Part shown: piece by piece, positions 50,941 to 61,137 of the stretch | How the letters are laid out: the number at the start of each line of letters is the position of its first letter | Numbering within the stretch: the stretch's first letter is position 1 | NCBI GenBank assembly: GCA_003224055.1 | Contig: QHYE01000077.1 | Location: 1 to 64,000 of the forward strand | DNA length: 64,000 bases | Direction: 5' to 3' | Origin: Acidobacteriota bacterium | GTDB lineage: Bacteria > Acidobacteriota > Terriglobia > Acidiferrales > UBA7541 | Notes under the pieces: model-generated | Database searches by the model: none | Told to the model about the DNA's origin: nothing | The model's input: the letters and a program-made list of their open reading frames with translations, nothing else | Position numbers and translations under genes: made by a program

Positions 50941-51058
50941 TAATGCGGAAGATAATGGTTCCCGCTGGCGGCGTCAATCAAATTCGGAGCAAACTGCTGT
51001 GCAAATCTGTGGACGGGTGTGCAAAATTCCCTGGGAAGGGAGATGAAGCAGGAAGAGT

Positions 51059-51682
51059 TCAATTGGCCTTGGTTGCGACGATAGTGAAGGTGATCTTCAA
51101 TTTGTCCTTCACTTTGACGGAGCCGCCGCCGACCTTTATGGGCGTGATACCGTGGTCCGTTTGCAAAACCGAAACTTCTCCTTGTGCCCGCAATTCGCCT
51201 GCCGCCGCGCGCACGCGGAGGGGAAAGCTGACCGGCTTTTCCACTCCGTGAAGGTTCAGTTTGCCGGCAAGCGTCAACTCCCAGCCGTCGGCGGTTTTTT
51301 TCACCGCGGACACGTGTGTGGACATGAATACGATTTCGGGAAACTTTGCGACATCGAGGACTTTCTCCCCAGTCATCGTCGCCTGAACGTCTCTGCGGTC
51401 TTTCTCCGACTCGCCAGGATCAACGGCCGTGAGCGATTTCGCGGGAACTTTCAAATGCACAGCGGAGGCTTCCATGTTCTGGGGATCAAATTGCACCTGG
51501 CCGGAGATTTCTTTCGCGACAATCAAGTGATCGTGGCCGAACATCTTGAATGCGCCCTCTTTGTAGACGTCAATTTGCAGCTTGCTCTTTGCGTTGTCGA
51601 TTGAATAGGCGCCCTTTTCTTGCGCTGCCGTCGCGAACGCCGCCAGTGCCAGGGCGAGGGAGCACACGATGTGCTGTTTCAT
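51059..51682 (-). CDS. YceI-family periplasmic protein
   Basis: The start at 51682 (CAGGAAAG upstream) gives 207 residues with a signal peptide (MKQHIVCSLALALAAFATAAQ). The mature part is an extended beta-barrel lipocalin-like YceI domain: GAYSIDNAKSKLQIDVYKEG, FGHDHLIVAKEISGQVQFDP, KFPEIVFMSTHV and a LTLAGKLNLHGVEKPVSFPL block. YceI proteins bind isoprenoid quinones or other amphiphiles. The ligand here is unknown. Confidence 0.9.
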   Translation of the reverse strand: MKQHIVCSLALALAAFATAAQEKGAYSIDNAKSKLQIDVYKEGAFKMFGHDHLIVAKEISGQVQFDPQNMEASAVHLKVPAKSLTAVDPGESEKDRRDVQATMTGEKVLDVAKFPEIVFMSTHVSAVKKTADGWELTLAGKLNLHGVEKPVSFPLRVRAAAGELRAQGEVSVLQTDHGITPIKVGGGSVKVKDKLKITFTIVATKAN

Positions 51683-51867
51683 TGGTACTTTCCTGCATCG
51701 TCGTAGCAATATTTCGCTCGCGCCACTCTGATTTGCTTTGGGCACGTGGAAACCCTCCCCTGCGAGTCAGGCGAATTCGGGCGGGCCGGCCCTGCACATT
51801 CGCGATATAGAGTATATCGGCGTGCTTAGGATTGACTATGCAACAAACTAGACAGTGGTAAGCGGGA

Positions 51868-52056
51868 TTATGGGCGTTTCGTGACGGGGCGGATTCTCTT
51901 GGATTCGAAGGCCTCGGCCGCGGAGAGTTTACGGTCTAAGTGGGGTTCCGAGCGCGGGCCGCCGGAATGCATCAAACAGCGCTGGCCAGGAGAAACTCCG
52001 CAGGTTGGACAGGGGACGGCGGTGAACTGTTCCGGGGTCAGATCGCGCATCCGCAT
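51868..52056 (-). CDS. Small zinc-binding-type protein (62 aa)
   Basis: A 62-residue protein with CPTCGVSPGQRC and downstream HSGGPRSEPHLDRKL, a Cys3-His arrangement that looks like a small zinc finger. The first 13 codons and flanking bases recur in a decayed copy at 53100-53138. No function is known. Confidence 0.6.
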   Translation of the reverse strand: MRMRDLTPEQFTAVPCPTCGVSPGQRCLMHSGGPRSEPHLDRKLSAAEAFESKRIRPVTKRP

Positions 52057-52157
52057 AGGGAGAAGATGCCGGAAAACAAGGCGAAAGACTGTTCAAAATG
52101 GCACAGTTCCAAGTTGGGACTCGGAAACGGTCGATCCTACCGGCTAACTGCAGGGAA

Positions 52158-52487
52158 TCAGTGTGGGGGAGGCGGGGGTGATGGTTTGCTTAGTTCGGGC
52201 CAATCCCCGGTTGGGTGAAGCAACTCCAGCCCCACGGAAAAGGAATCGTCTGGAAGGGGTTTGCAGTAAACGACATGTGCCCGCGAATGGAGATGGCCGG
52301 GGAAGGATCGAACGGAAATATCTTGATTGGGAGCCCAAGGGCTTTTCGTTAAAACGCGGACGCCGTGAAGACTGACGTTTACTGTGGACGTAATCTCATG
52401 CGCGGCGTTTTCGGAACCGTGGAGTTCGACCAACACGCTTTTGGGGATGCGGCTTTCGGTCCGGATCGGAGGGAATACGTTCGCCAT
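52158..52487 (-). CDS. Small PilZ protein with polyproline tail
   Basis: The start at 52487 (MANVFPPIRTES, GCGGAG upstream) gives 109 residues. RTESR and NVSLHG are the RxxxR and NxSxxG motifs of a PilZ domain. The C-terminus ends in a run of prolines (KPSPPPPPH). It is a close paralogue of the 611-937 protein. An earlier in-frame ATG at 52508 is possible. Likely a cytoplasmic c-di-GMP adaptor with unknown partner. Confidence 0.82.
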   Translation of the reverse strand: MANVFPPIRTESRIPKSVLVELHGSENAAHEITSTVNVSLHGVRVLTKSPWAPNQDISVRSFPGHLHSRAHVVYCKPLPDDSFSVGLELLHPTGDWPELSKPSPPPPPH

Positions 52488-52561
52488 GGCTGTTTTCTCC
52501 GCTTGCATTCTGCTGGGCTGTCGCGCCGTACTGGCGGCGGATTTGGCAAAGTGGGCCGGGG

Positions 52562-52891
52562 TCAGGTGCCACTGTAAGTGCGGTACGCGGACCACGTGAC
52601 GCGGCGGTCCTGGAAATTCAATCCGATGAAGTAGCGGTTGCCCGGGAGCAACAGGCAATAGGTGACCTTCCCGCTGATGGTGATTTCATCTTTCAAGGAA
52701 GTGACTTGTGCCACTTCGCCAATTTGCCAGGGGCGGCTGGAAACCACGCTGGCACCGTGAGCGCTGACGTTATCCGTATAGGTCAGTTCTGGTTCGCTGG
52801 CAGGTTTATCCTGCGCACGGGTGAGGCGGACAACAATTGCGACTGGTATGCGCTTCTCCATGCGTCCGCTGAATATGCTCTTGATGGCCAT
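52562..52891 (-). CDS. Small PilZ protein
   Basis: The start at 52891 (MAIKSIFSGRMEKRIP) gives 109 residues. RMEKR and DNVSAHG are the PilZ motifs and the strands between and after fit a single barrel (VTSLKDEITISGKVTYC, NRYFIGLNF). It lies 74 bases upstream of the other PilZ gene on the same strand, so the pair may be co-transcribed. Confidence 0.82.
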   Translation of the reverse strand: MAIKSIFSGRMEKRIPVAIVVRLTRAQDKPASEPELTYTDNVSAHGASVVSSRPWQIGEVAQVTSLKDEITISGKVTYCLLLPGNRYFIGLNFQDRRVTWSAYRTYSGT

Positions 52892-53099
52892 AAGGGCCTT
52901 GCGCTGGCCGGGTGGCGGAGTCCTGCGACGCGGGCTGGTGGGAGCCGCGGACGGTTCGATATTCCGCCTCAATGGAGGAATAGCACGGAAGGGTTTCTCC
53001 ACCAATCAGGTGAAGACCTGAAATAGGGCTCGGGTTAATCCATAAGTGCTCTGGTAGTACGTTCGCCGCGGGGGTAAGTGAGGGCGGACAGAAGACGCG

Positions 53100-53138
53100 G
53101 CGGTGAACTGTTCAGGTGTCAGGCCGCGCATGCGCATC
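53100..53138 (-). repeat. Decayed copy of the 51.9-kb small-gene start
   Basis: About 38 bases match 52019-52056, with a few substitutions, and still encode MRMRGLTPEQFTA in one frame, but the following Cys-rich part is absent. It is either a duplication remnant or part of a dispersed sequence. Confidence 0.5.
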
Positions 53139-53171
53139 GCAAACGCAGGAAAAACGATGCATTCGAGACGG

Positions 53172-54200
53172 CTAGTTGATGGTGCGGTGGAGGACGGCAG
53201 CGATTTGGCGCATCTCGTCGGCAAGGACGGCAAATTCTTCGGGGAGGATGGATTGCATGCCGTCGGAGAGGGCTTTATCCGGTTCGTGATGGACTTCGAT
53301 GAGCAGGCCATCGGCACCGACAGCGACGGCAGCGCGCGAAAGCGGAAGAACCTTGTGGCGCTTGCCAGTGCCGTGGCTAGGATCCACGAGGATGGGCAGG
53401 TGGCTGCGCTTCTTGACGGCGGGGATCACGGCAAGGTCGAGTGTATTGCGTGAAAAATCGGAAAAGGTGCGGACGCCGCGCTCGCAAAGCATGACGTTGT
53501 AGTTGCCCTCGGAAAGAATGTATTCGGCGGCCATGAGAAATTCATCGAGCGTGGCGGACATGCCGCGCTTGAGGAGGACGGGTTTTTTGGCGCGGCCGGC
53601 GCGTTTGAGCAAAGAAAAGTTCTGCATGTTGCGCGCGCCGATCTGGATGACGTCGGCGTATTCCTCGACGAGGTCGAGGGATTCGTTGTCGATAGCTTCG
53701 GTGATGATGCCGAAGCCGTGAGTGGCGCGGACCTTCGAAAGAATCTTCAGTCCTGCTTCACCAAGACCTTGAAAACTGTACGGAGAAGTGCGCGGCTTGT
53801 AGGCACCGCCGCGAAAGAGACGCGCGCCGGATTTTTTGATGCGTTCGGCAATGGCGAGGCATTGCTCTTCGGTTTCCACGGCGCAGGGGCCGGCGATAAG
53901 GGCGATGTGCTGGCCGCCGACGATGACGTCGCCGGAGGGCGTCGGGATTCGCAGGATGGTGTCTTCTTCCTTGGTGTCGCGGCTGACGAGCTTGTAAGGC
54001 TTGCTGACGGGGATGCACTCGACAACGCCGGGCAGGGATTCGAGGACGCCGAGGTCGATGGCGCCTTTGTTGCCGGTGATGCCGATGGCGGTGCGGAGCG
54101 AGCCCGGCATGGGGTGGGCCTTCAGGCCGAGGCGTTCGATGCGCTCGCAAACGGCGCGGATCTGCGCCTCGGTGGCGTGCGACTGCATAACGACGAGCAT
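53172..54200 (-). CDS. aroF: 3-deoxy-7-phosphoheptulonate synthase (type I-beta)
   Basis: DAHP synthase condenses PEP and erythrose-4-phosphate, the first step of aromatic amino-acid synthesis. The 342-residue protein has an N-terminal ferredoxin-like ACT-type domain (about residues 1-70, [21 protein letters not shown]), found in the I-beta class and used for feedback control, then the barrel: [57 protein letters not shown] and [11 protein letters not shown]. It stands alone. Confidence 0.96.
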   Translation of the reverse strand: MLVVMQSHATEAQIRAVCERIERLGLKAHPMPGSLRTAIGITGNKGAIDLGVLESLPGVVECIPVSKPYKLVSRDTKEEDTILRIPTPSGDVIVGGQHIALIAGPCAVETEEQCLAIAERIKKSGARLFRGGAYKPRTSPYSFQGLGEAGLKILSKVRATHGFGIITEAIDNESLDLVEEYADVIQIGARNMQNFSLLKRAGRAKKPVLLKRGMSATLDEFLMAAEYILSEGNYNVMLCERGVRTFSDFSRNTLDLAVIPAVKKRSHLPILVDPSHGTGKRHKVLPLSRAAVAVGADGLLIEVHHEPDKALSDGMQSILPEEFAVLADEMRQIAAVLHRTIN

Positions 54201-54328
54201 GGATGGCTCCCCCGGCGCGGTGAGTGAGGATTGAGTTTACGGCAAGCTGCGGCTGGGCCGCAAATGGAGGCGTGCCGGGAAGGATTTGGCGCGTGTGATA
54301 GAATGGTTGGTTTAAGACGGAGAAGAAA

Positions 54329-55519
54329 TTGTCACTAGGCATGCCTGAACAGCCCATCGTACAACCGACAGAATTCGATCCCGAAGACGAATACCGCCCA
54401 GAACCCGAGCCTGAACCGCAGCCGCCAACGTGGATGGATGGAAGTGTGCGGATCGGCATTCATACGTCCATCGCGGGCAGTTATTTGAATGCGCTGGAAG
54501 CGGCGCGGAAGCTGGGCTGCAATGCGCTGCAGATTTTCTCGGCGAGCCCGCGGATGTGGCAGGGAGGCTCGGCGCGTGTGGCCGAGCTGGACGCGCTGGC
54601 ATTTCGCGCGCGCCGGGAAGAGCTGCGGCTGGGGCCGCTGGTGGTTCACGCGAATTACCTGATCAATCTGGCGTCGGCGGAGCGGATGTTGCAGACGCGG
54701 TCGATTCAGGCGTTCCACGATGAGATTGTGCGGGCGTTGGCGCTGGGGGCGGATTTTCTGGTGGTGCATCCGGGGTCGCGGGGAGAGGCGACGGCGGGGC
54801 AGGCGATTTCCACGGTCGTGGAGTCGGTGAAGCAGGCATCGAAGCGGGCGCCGATGGGCGGGCTCCGGATTTTGATCGAAAACTCGGCAGGGATGGGAAC
54901 TGCGGTCGGCTCGCGGCTCGAAGAGGTTGGTGAAATTCTGGCGGGCCTTCGCGGATTGCCGGTGGAAGCATGCCTGGATACGGCGCACCTGTTTGCGGCG
55001 GGCTACGACATCAAGAGCGAGGGCGGGCTGGCTTCGACGATCGGGCAGATCGAAAGCACGATTGGGCTGGAAAATGTGCCGGTAATTCACGCGAATGATT
55101 CGAAGATCCCGCTGGGCGGCCACGTGGACCGGCACGAGCATATTGGAAGAGGAAAAATTGGTGCGGATGCGTTTGCGCGGATTTTGCGGCACCCACGGTT
55201 CGGTTCGGCGGCTCCCGAGGGATTAGCGGGACGGGTGTTTGTGGCGGAGACGCCGATTGATGATCCGGGAGATGACCGGCGAAACGTGGCCATGCTTTGG
55301 GAGTTGGCGGGATTGAAAGAGCAGGCGCCAGCGGCGGAGAAGGGGTTCTCCATGCTGACGGCGGCGCTGAAGAAGAAAATTACCATCCACAGAAAGACAG
55401 AAAAGAAGAGAAAAGATAACGCAGAGACACAGAGGACACGGAGTCTCGCAGAGAAGACGCGTCCAAGAAAAACCATGGCGAGGAAAACCAAGGCAAAGAA
55501 AAAGAAGAAGAGGGGATAG
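54329..55519 (+). CDS. nfo: Deoxyribonuclease IV (AP endonuclease family)
   Basis: A 396-residue protein starting at TTG 54329 (ACGGAGAAG upstream). An acidic Pro-rich lead of about 38 residues precedes the endonuclease IV barrel: RIGIHTSIAGSYLNALEAARKLGCNALQIFSASPR, VVHANYLINLAS, HPGSRGEA, ENSAGMGTAVGS, CLDTAHLFAAGYD, HANDSKIPLGGHVDRHEHIG and VAETP. The three zinc ligands sets are complete, so abasic-site cleavage in base-excision repair is expected. The last ~50 residues are an Lys/Arg-rich tail outside the family, derived from low-complexity repeat-like DNA. Confidence 0.94.
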   Translation: MSLGMPEQPIVQPTEFDPEDEYRPEPEPEPQPPTWMDGSVRIGIHTSIAGSYLNALEAARKLGCNALQIFSASPRMWQGGSARVAELDALAFRARREELRLGPLVVHANYLINLASAERMLQTRSIQAFHDEIVRALALGADFLVVHPGSRGEATAGQAISTVVESVKQASKRAPMGGLRILIENSAGMGTAVGSRLEEVGEILAGLRGLPVEACLDTAHLFAAGYDIKSEGGLASTIGQIESTIGLENVPVIHANDSKIPLGGHVDRHEHIGRGKIGADAFARILRHPRFGSAAPEGLAGRVFVAETPIDDPGDDRRNVAMLWELAGLKEQAPAAEKGFSMLTAALKKKITIHRKTEKKRKDNAETQRTRSLAEKTRPRKTMARKTKAKKKKKRG

Positions 55520-55525
55520 GGCGGA

Positions 55526-58165
55526 GTGGCGGAACAGAATACAACGGGGAACCCGGAGCAAGGCGCACACGGCGGCGCACAAGGCGCGGGGCCGGGATAC
55601 GATCCGCAAAAGATTGAAGCCAAGTGGCAGAAGCGCTGGGCGGACGCGCGCGTATTTGAATCGGAAGTTGATCCCTCGAAACCGAAATATTACGTTCTGG
55701 AAATGCTGCCGTATCCGAGCGGCACGCTGCACATGGGCCACATGCGCAACTACACCATCGGGGACGTGGTGGCGCGCGTGAAGCGCATGCGCGGATTCAA
55801 CGTGTTGCATCCGATGGGATGGGACGCGTTTGGGCTGCCCGCGGAAAATGCGGCGATCCAGAACAACACGCATCCGCGGACGTGGACCAATAAAAATATT
55901 GCGGAATTTCAGCGCGTGCTGCGGCGCTTTGGGTTCAGCTACGACTGGCGGCGGGAAATTTCAACGTGCGAGCCGGAATACTACCGGTGGAACCAGTGGT
56001 TTTTCCTATGCATGCTGGAGCGCGGGCTAGCGTACCGGAAAAAGAGCCGCGTGAACTGGTGCCCGAAGTGCTGCACGGTGCTGGCGAACGAGCAAGTGAT
56101 AAATGGCGGCTACTGCTGGAGACACGAAGACACGCTGGTGGAATCGCGGGAGATCGAGCAGTGGTTTTTGAAGACGACTGCGTATGCGGATCAGTTGCTG
56201 GATGATTTGAAGCAACTGGAAGGCGGATGGCCGGAACGGGTCATCCTGATGCAGCGGAATTGGATCGGGAAATCGCAAGGCGCGAGGGTGAAGTTTGCGG
56301 TGGCCGATGTCGCAGGCGCAGAACCGATTGAGGTTTTTACGACGCGCATCGATACGATTTATGGCGCGACGGCGGTGATCCTCGCGCCGGCGCATCCGCT
56401 GGTTTCGAAGCTGCTCGATGGATCGCCCGTGCGCGGGGAAGCTGAACCAAAGCTGGCGAAAATGGGACAGGCTTCCGTGAAGACCGAAGACCTAGCGACG
56501 ATGGAGAAAGAGGGATTCTTCACGGGGCGGTATGCCGTGAACCCATTCAGCGGGGGAAAGATTCCCATCTGGGTCGGAAATTTTGTGCTGATGGAATACG
56601 GGACTGGCGCGATTATGGCGGTGCCTGCGCACGATGAGCGCGACCTGGAGTTCTGCAGGAAATATGGGCTGCCGGTGCGCGTGGTGGTGGAGCCAAAAGA
56701 AGTCGAGAGTTCAAAGTCGAAAGTTAAAGGGGAGAAAAAAGTAGCGGGGGCTGCTCGCTCGGGCCAAGAAGTTGCCGATGAGGCGTTTACCGATTATGGG
56801 ATTAGCGTAAATTCCGGGCCGTACAGCGGAATGGAGAGCGAGACGGCGATCGCGAAGATGACGGCATTCGCGGAACAGAAGGGATTCGGACGCGCGGAGA
56901 CGATTTTCCGGCTGAAGGACTGGGGGATTTCGCGGCAGAGGTATTGGGGCACGCCGATTCCGGTGGTGTACTGCGCGAAGGACGGGATCGTGGCGGTTCC
57001 CGACAGCGACCTGCCGGTGATTCTTCCTAACGATGTAAAGCTAACCGGAGAGGGCGGATCACCGCTGGCAGCAACACCGGAGTTTGTGAATACGACTTGC
57101 CCAAAATGCGGCGGGCCGGCGCGTCGCGAGACGGATACGATGGATACATTTGTGGATTCGTCCTGGTATTTCTACCGCTACTGCGATCCGCACAACGACA
57201 AAGCTCCGTACGATTCGGCTAAGGCCGCTTACTGGTTTCCGATCGACCAGTATATCGGCGGGATCACGCACGCCATTCTGCACCTGCTGTATTCGCGCTT
57301 CTGGTGCAAGGTGATGCGCGACCTGGGACTGATCACCCATAACGAGCCCGCAGCACGGCTCTTTACCCAGGGGATGGTACAAAAGGGCGGCGTGGCGATG
57401 TCCAAGTCGAGAGGAAATGTGGTTGGCGCGGAGGAGATGGCGCAAAAGTATGGGGCGGATACGGGACGGTTGTATACATTGTTCGCCGCGCCGCCTGAAA
57501 AGGATTTGGAGTGGAGCGAGGAGAGCATCGAAGGCTCGTGGCGGTTTCTGAACCGTGTGTACCGGCTGGTGGATCGGCATTCCGCAGCTCTGCGCGGGGT
57601 GAAGGCTGGAGTTGGGAAAATCGAAGCCCCACCCTCAAAAACCGAGGGTGGGGCACCCGGAGCGGCGAAAGAGAGGACTTTGCTTCGCAAGACGCACCAG
57701 ATTTTGCGGCGCGTGACGCAGGATTTTGAGACGCGCTGGCACTTCAATTCGGCGATTGCGCTGATCATGGAGCTGACCAACGAAATCTATGGGCAGGAGC
57801 CGCTGGAAGAAGGTGTGCGGCCGGAGATTCGAAAGGAAGTGCTGGAATTGCTGACGCTGATGCTGGCGCCCATGACGCCTCACTTGGCCGAAGAGCTGTG
57901 GGAGATGCTGGGGCACAAGGAAGGGCAGTGGACGGTGGCGTGGCCGTCGTTCAGCGAAGAGCTGGCGCGAGATGATGAGGTCGAAGTCGTCGTGCAAATC
58001 AGCGGGCGCGTGCGCGGGAAACTGAAGGTGCCAGCTGGAACTGGGGAAGAGGAGATCGTCAAGCGGGCACAGGCGGAACCGGGAATTGAGCATCACCTGT
58101 CGGGCAAACGGATCGTGAAACGGATCTTCGTTCCAGACAAGCTGGTAAATCTCGTCGTGGCGTGA
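55526..58165 (+). CDS. leuS: Leucine-tRNA ligase
   Basis: An 879-residue class I synthetase starting at GTG 55526, seven bases after nfo. Visible are the HIGH-type motif HMGHMRN, the Zn/editing region ([42 protein letters not shown]) and the KMSKS-type motif AMSKSRGN, with the C-terminal anticodon domain. Two insertions stand out: about 25 residues of low complexity near residue 395 and a stretch at about residue 700 encoded by a perfect hairpin repeat. Both lie between structured parts, so the enzyme is presumably active. Confidence 0.96.
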   Translation: MAEQNTTGNPEQGAHGGAQGAGPGYDPQKIEAKWQKRWADARVFESEVDPSKPKYYVLEMLPYPSGTLHMGHMRNYTIGDVVARVKRMRGFNVLHPMGWDAFGLPAENAAIQNNTHPRTWTNKNIAEFQRVLRRFGFSYDWRREISTCEPEYYRWNQWFFLCMLERGLAYRKKSRVNWCPKCCTVLANEQVINGGYCWRHEDTLVESREIEQWFLKTTAYADQLLDDLKQLEGGWPERVILMQRNWIGKSQGARVKFAVADVAGAEPIEVFTTRIDTIYGATAVILAPAHPLVSKLLDGSPVRGEAEPKLAKMGQASVKTEDLATMEKEGFFTGRYAVNPFSGGKIPIWVGNFVLMEYGTGAIMAVPAHDERDLEFCRKYGLPVRVVVEPKEVESSKSKVKGEKKVAGAARSGQEVADEAFTDYGISVNSGPYSGMESETAIAKMTAFAEQKGFGRAETIFRLKDWGISRQRYWGTPIPVVYCAKDGIVAVPDSDLPVILPNDVKLTGEGGSPLAATPEFVNTTCPKCGGPARRETDTMDTFVDSSWYFYRYCDPHNDKAPYDSAKAAYWFPIDQYIGGITHAILHLLYSRFWCKVMRDLGLITHNEPAARLFTQGMVQKGGVAMSKSRGNVVGAEEMAQKYGADTGRLYTLFAAPPEKDLEWSEESIEGSWRFLNRVYRLVDRHSAALRGVKAGVGKIEAPPSKTEGGAPGAAKERTLLRKTHQILRRVTQDFETRWHFNSAIALIMELTNEIYGQEPLEEGVRPEIRKEVLELLTLMLAPMTPHLAEELWEMLGHKEGQWTVAWPSFSEELARDDEVEVVVQISGRVRGKLKVPAGTGEEEIVKRAQAEPGIEHHLSGKRIVKRIFVPDKLVNLVVA
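57626..57654. repeat. Hairpin repeat inside leuS
   Basis: GCCCCACCCTC and GAGGGTGGGGC form a perfect 11-bp stem with a 7-base loop. It lies in frame in the leuS coding sequence and adds residues such as [12 protein letters not shown]. Related hairpins are intergenic at 50641 and 47261. Confidence 0.8.
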
Positions 58166-58232
58166 GGGGGATGGCATGATGGAAGGCGCGGCGAAGCGAG
58201 CGGCGGACCCGGCGCAAGAGCAGGGAGGCAGG

Positions 58233-59810
58233 ATGAAGGCGGAACTCGGCGGCGTGGTGGTTCTGGACTTCGGCGGGCAGTATACGCAACTGATTGCGCG
58301 CCGCATCCGCGAACAGCAGGTGTTTTCCGCCGTTTTGCCGTGCTCATCGTCGATCGAAGAGATTCGAAAGCTGGAACCGGCGGGAATTGTTTTGTCCGGG
58401 GGGCCGAGCTCGGTTTATGACGCGGAAGCGCCGAAGTGCGATCCGAAGGTATTGGCGCTAGGCATCCCGGTCCTGGGGATTTGCTATGGGATGCAGTGGA
58501 TCACGCATACGCTGGGCGGCAAGGTGGAGAAAGCGGAGAGGCGCGAGTATGGGCGGGCGCAACTGAACCTTGAGGATTCGACGAAAGGGGATGTCGGATC
58601 GGAACTCTTCACAGGGATTCCCGCATCACTGCGGGTGTGGAACAGCCACGGTGATCACGTGCGGGCGCTCCCCGAGGGATTTCGCACGATCGCGCATACG
58701 GAAAATGCGATCGCGGCGGTGGAAGATGCGAAGCGCAAGATTTATGCGGTGGAGTTCCATCCCGAAGTAAACCATACGGAGCGCGGAACCGAGCTGCTGA
58801 GGAATTTTCTCTTCCAGGTGTGCAAGGCGGAGCCGAAGTGGAGTGGGGCGGCATTCATTAAAGAAACCACGGCGGCGATTCGCGAGAAGGTGGGGAACCG
58901 GCGGGCCATCTGCGCGCTGAGCGGTGGCGTGGACTCGACGGTGGCGGCGGTTCTGGTGCACCGGGCAATGGGAGACCGGCTGACAAATATTTTCGTGAAC
59001 ACCGGGATGCTGCGGAAGAACGAGTTTGCAAATACGCTCGAAATGCTGCGTGACCGCTTGAAACTTCGCGTCATCGGCTTGGATGCGTCGGAGCGGTTCC
59101 TGGACAAACTCAAAGGCGTCACGGACCCGGAGCAAAAGCGCAAGATTATCGGGCGAGAATTCATCGCGGTGTTCGCGGAAGAGGCGCAAAAGCTGCACGG
59201 AGGCAAGGAGCATGGCGAGATCGGGTATCTGGTTCAGGGGACGCTGTACCCGGATGTGATTGAATCGGTTTCGGTTAAGGGACCATCGGCGACGATCAAA
59301 TCGCACCACAATGTCGGGGGGCTGCCGGAGAAGATGCCCTTCGCGCTGATTGAGCCATTGCGCGACTTGTTTAAGGACGAAGTGCGCCGGATTGGCAGAG
59401 AGTTGGGGTTACCCCGCGAGATATTGGCGAAACATCCGTTTCCGGGGCCCGGACTGGCGGTACGGCTTCTTGGCGAGATCACCCGTCCACACCTGGTTAC
59501 CCTCCAGGATGCCGATGCGATCGTGGTGGAGGAGATCCGGCGGGCGGGCCTGTACGAAAAAGTCTGGCAAGCATTTGCGGTGCTGCTGCCGGTGCGAAGC
59601 GTGGGGGTGATGGGGGACGGGCGGACGTACGGGCTGACGGTGGCGGTGCGAGTGGTGGAATCCGATGACGCCATGACTGCTGACTGGGTGCGACTGCCGG
59701 GGGAAGTACTAGAACGGATCTCGACGCGGATTGTGAATGAGGTGAGGGGGGTGACGCGGGTGGTTTACGATATCAGCTCTAAACCGCCCAGCACCATTGA
59801 ATGGGAATAG
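58233..59810 (+). CDS. guaA: GMP synthase (glutamine-hydrolysing)
   Basis: Converts XMP to GMP. The start at 58233 behind GGGAGGCAGG gives 525 residues, the normal length; an in-frame ATG at 58176 would add 19. The N-terminal glutaminase has GICYGMQ with the catalytic Cys and FHPEVNHT with His and Glu. The ATP-pyrophosphatase domain has the P-loop SGGVDST. The C-terminal dimerisation domain ([11 protein letters not shown]...[10 protein letters not shown]) is complete. Confidence 0.97.
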   Translation: MKAELGGVVVLDFGGQYTQLIARRIREQQVFSAVLPCSSSIEEIRKLEPAGIVLSGGPSSVYDAEAPKCDPKVLALGIPVLGICYGMQWITHTLGGKVEKAERREYGRAQLNLEDSTKGDVGSELFTGIPASLRVWNSHGDHVRALPEGFRTIAHTENAIAAVEDAKRKIYAVEFHPEVNHTERGTELLRNFLFQVCKAEPKWSGAAFIKETTAAIREKVGNRRAICALSGGVDSTVAAVLVHRAMGDRLTNIFVNTGMLRKNEFANTLEMLRDRLKLRVIGLDASERFLDKLKGVTDPEQKRKIIGREFIAVFAEEAQKLHGGKEHGEIGYLVQGTLYPDVIESVSVKGPSATIKSHHNVGGLPEKMPFALIEPLRDLFKDEVRRIGRELGLPREILAKHPFPGPGLAVRLLGEITRPHLVTLQDADAIVVEEIRRAGLYEKVWQAFAVLLPVRSVGVMGDGRTYGLTVAVRVVESDDAMTADWVRLPGEVLERISTRIVNEVRGVTRVVYDISSKPPSTIEWE

Positions 59811-59982
59811 CTTCGCGGGCCTCCCGACGGTGAAAACGCAGGTGGCAATTGAGGGAAAAGATTGGGAGAAAACCGCGGCTCAAAAAAAGGCGTCAGCCGC
59901 GCAGCGGGATTGCACGGCCTAGCCTATAAGACCAATCGGCTCGAACAGCAATGCGTGATGCCGAAAGATTGCGATCGCTAAA

Positions 59983-60354
59983 CTATCTACCGGCCATCTT
60001 CTGAGCCATGTAGAGAATGAGCTTGCGATCCCCTTCTTCCACTTTGCCCAACAAGCGACGAAGCTTGTTGAGAAAGCGTGCATCTTTGCCCATGCTGCCC
60101 CAGGCGATGTCATCCGACGACTTCCGCTTGGGGAGATTCGGCAATACGGGCGGCTCTTCGCCGTCGTAAAAGAGTTGATAGAGTGGGCACTCGAGAGCGC
60201 GTGCCAGCTTCTCCAGTGTTTCGATGGCCGGAACAGTGTGGCCATTTTCGACACGGGAAATGTAGCAACGAAGCAAGCCGGTACGCTTTTCGATGTCGCC
60301 CTGGGAGAGTTTCTTTTCTTCGCGGAGTGCGCGAAGGCGGTCGCCAATAATCAT
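59983..60354 (-). CDS. XRE-family transcriptional regulator
   Basis: The start at 60354 gives 123 residues. IIGDRLRALREEKKLSQGDIEKRTGLLRCYISRVENGHTVPAIETLEKLARAL is a textbook Cro/CI-type helix-turn-helix. The C-terminal half is basic and helical, with no enzyme domain. It is divergent from the ECF sigma gene with 116 bases between, so it may control that promoter or its own. No operator repeat was identified. Confidence 0.9.
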   Translation of the reverse strand: MIIGDRLRALREEKKLSQGDIEKRTGLLRCYISRVENGHTVPAIETLEKLARALECPLYQLFYDGEEPPVLPNLPKRKSSDDIAWGSMGKDARFLNKLRRLLGKVEEGDRKLILYMAQKMAGR

Positions 60355-60470
60355 GGCGGCATTATTCCATGTCGGTAAGATAGGTTGCAAGTAAAAAGTT
60401 AAAAGCCGGGAAGTGAAACAGATGGTGCGGGTTCCGGCAATCCGGGGATAATAGCCGTAACCAAACCTCT

Positions 60471-61121
60471 ATGGCACGCGTCCCAAAAGTAGCGCCCCTT
60501 AGCCCGCCCACAGTGGCGGCGGCAGAGAGGGAGCGCGTTTTCAAGCCGGCCGGAAGCGCTGACGACCGGGAACTGGTCCGGCGGGCGCAGGGCGAGGACA
60601 AAGAGGCGTTTGAAGAACTGATACGTCGCCACCAGCACCGGGTGTTTGCCGTGGCAGGCGGGATCCTGCGAAGGCGCGAAGACGTGGAAGACATCGCGCA
60701 GCAGGTTTTCGTAAAGGCGTATTTTTCACTGAAGCGGTTTGACCAGCGGGCGGCGTTCAGCACCTGGCTGTATAAGATCACGGTGAATGAATGCTGGGAC
60801 CTGCTGAGGAAAAAGAAGGTGCGGCCCCTGGTTTACGAAGCGGATCTGAGCGAGGAACAGGCGCGGATGATCGAGGCTTCGGAGGAAAAGGGGAGCAAGG
60901 CGCCGGACATCAGCGAAAGGCTCGAAGCGCGGCAGCGCGTGGAGAGATTGCTGGAAGGATTGGATGAGCGAGACCGGCTGATGCTGATTCTGAAGGAAGT
61001 GGAAGGGTTTTCGATTGAAGAGATTGCGGAGGTGTTGGAATTGAATGCCAACACCGTAAAGGTGAGGCTTTTCCGCGCGCGACGGCGGGTGGTAGTGCTG
61101 GCAAAGAAGCGCGGGGATTGA
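60471..61121 (+). CDS. ECF-type RNA polymerase sigma factor
   Basis: A 216-residue sigma-70 factor with regions 2 and 4 only. Region 2: FEELIRRHQHRVFAVAGGILRRREDVEDIAQQVFVKAYFSL, with TWLYKITVNECWDLLRKKK. Region 4: LDERDRLMLILKEVEGFSIEEIAEVLELNANTVKVRLFRARRRV. The first ~30 residues are an extra Pro/Ala-rich lead. The next gene looks like its anti-sigma factor. Confidence 0.94.
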   Translation: MARVPKVAPLSPPTVAAAERERVFKPAGSADDRELVRRAQGEDKEAFEELIRRHQHRVFAVAGGILRRREDVEDIAQQVFVKAYFSLKRFDQRAAFSTWLYKITVNECWDLLRKKKVRPLVYEADLSEEQARMIEASEEKGSKAPDISERLEARQRVERLLEGLDERDRLMLILKEVEGFSIEEIAEVLELNANTVKVRLFRARRRVVVLAKKRGD

Positions 61122-61137
61122 GCGGCAAGGAGGCAGC

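Larger units (their letters stand above)
50435..51058. other. Repeat-rich intergenic region
   Basis: About 620 bases containing two short hairpin repeats, one CCACCCT-type hairpin and a three-unit tandem repeat, listed separately. No gene is convincing here. Confidence 0.65.

Noticed and set aside
57363-57656. Antisense frames inside leuS, guaA and other large genes
   Set aside because: They are GC-driven shadows of conserved genes with no family similarity.
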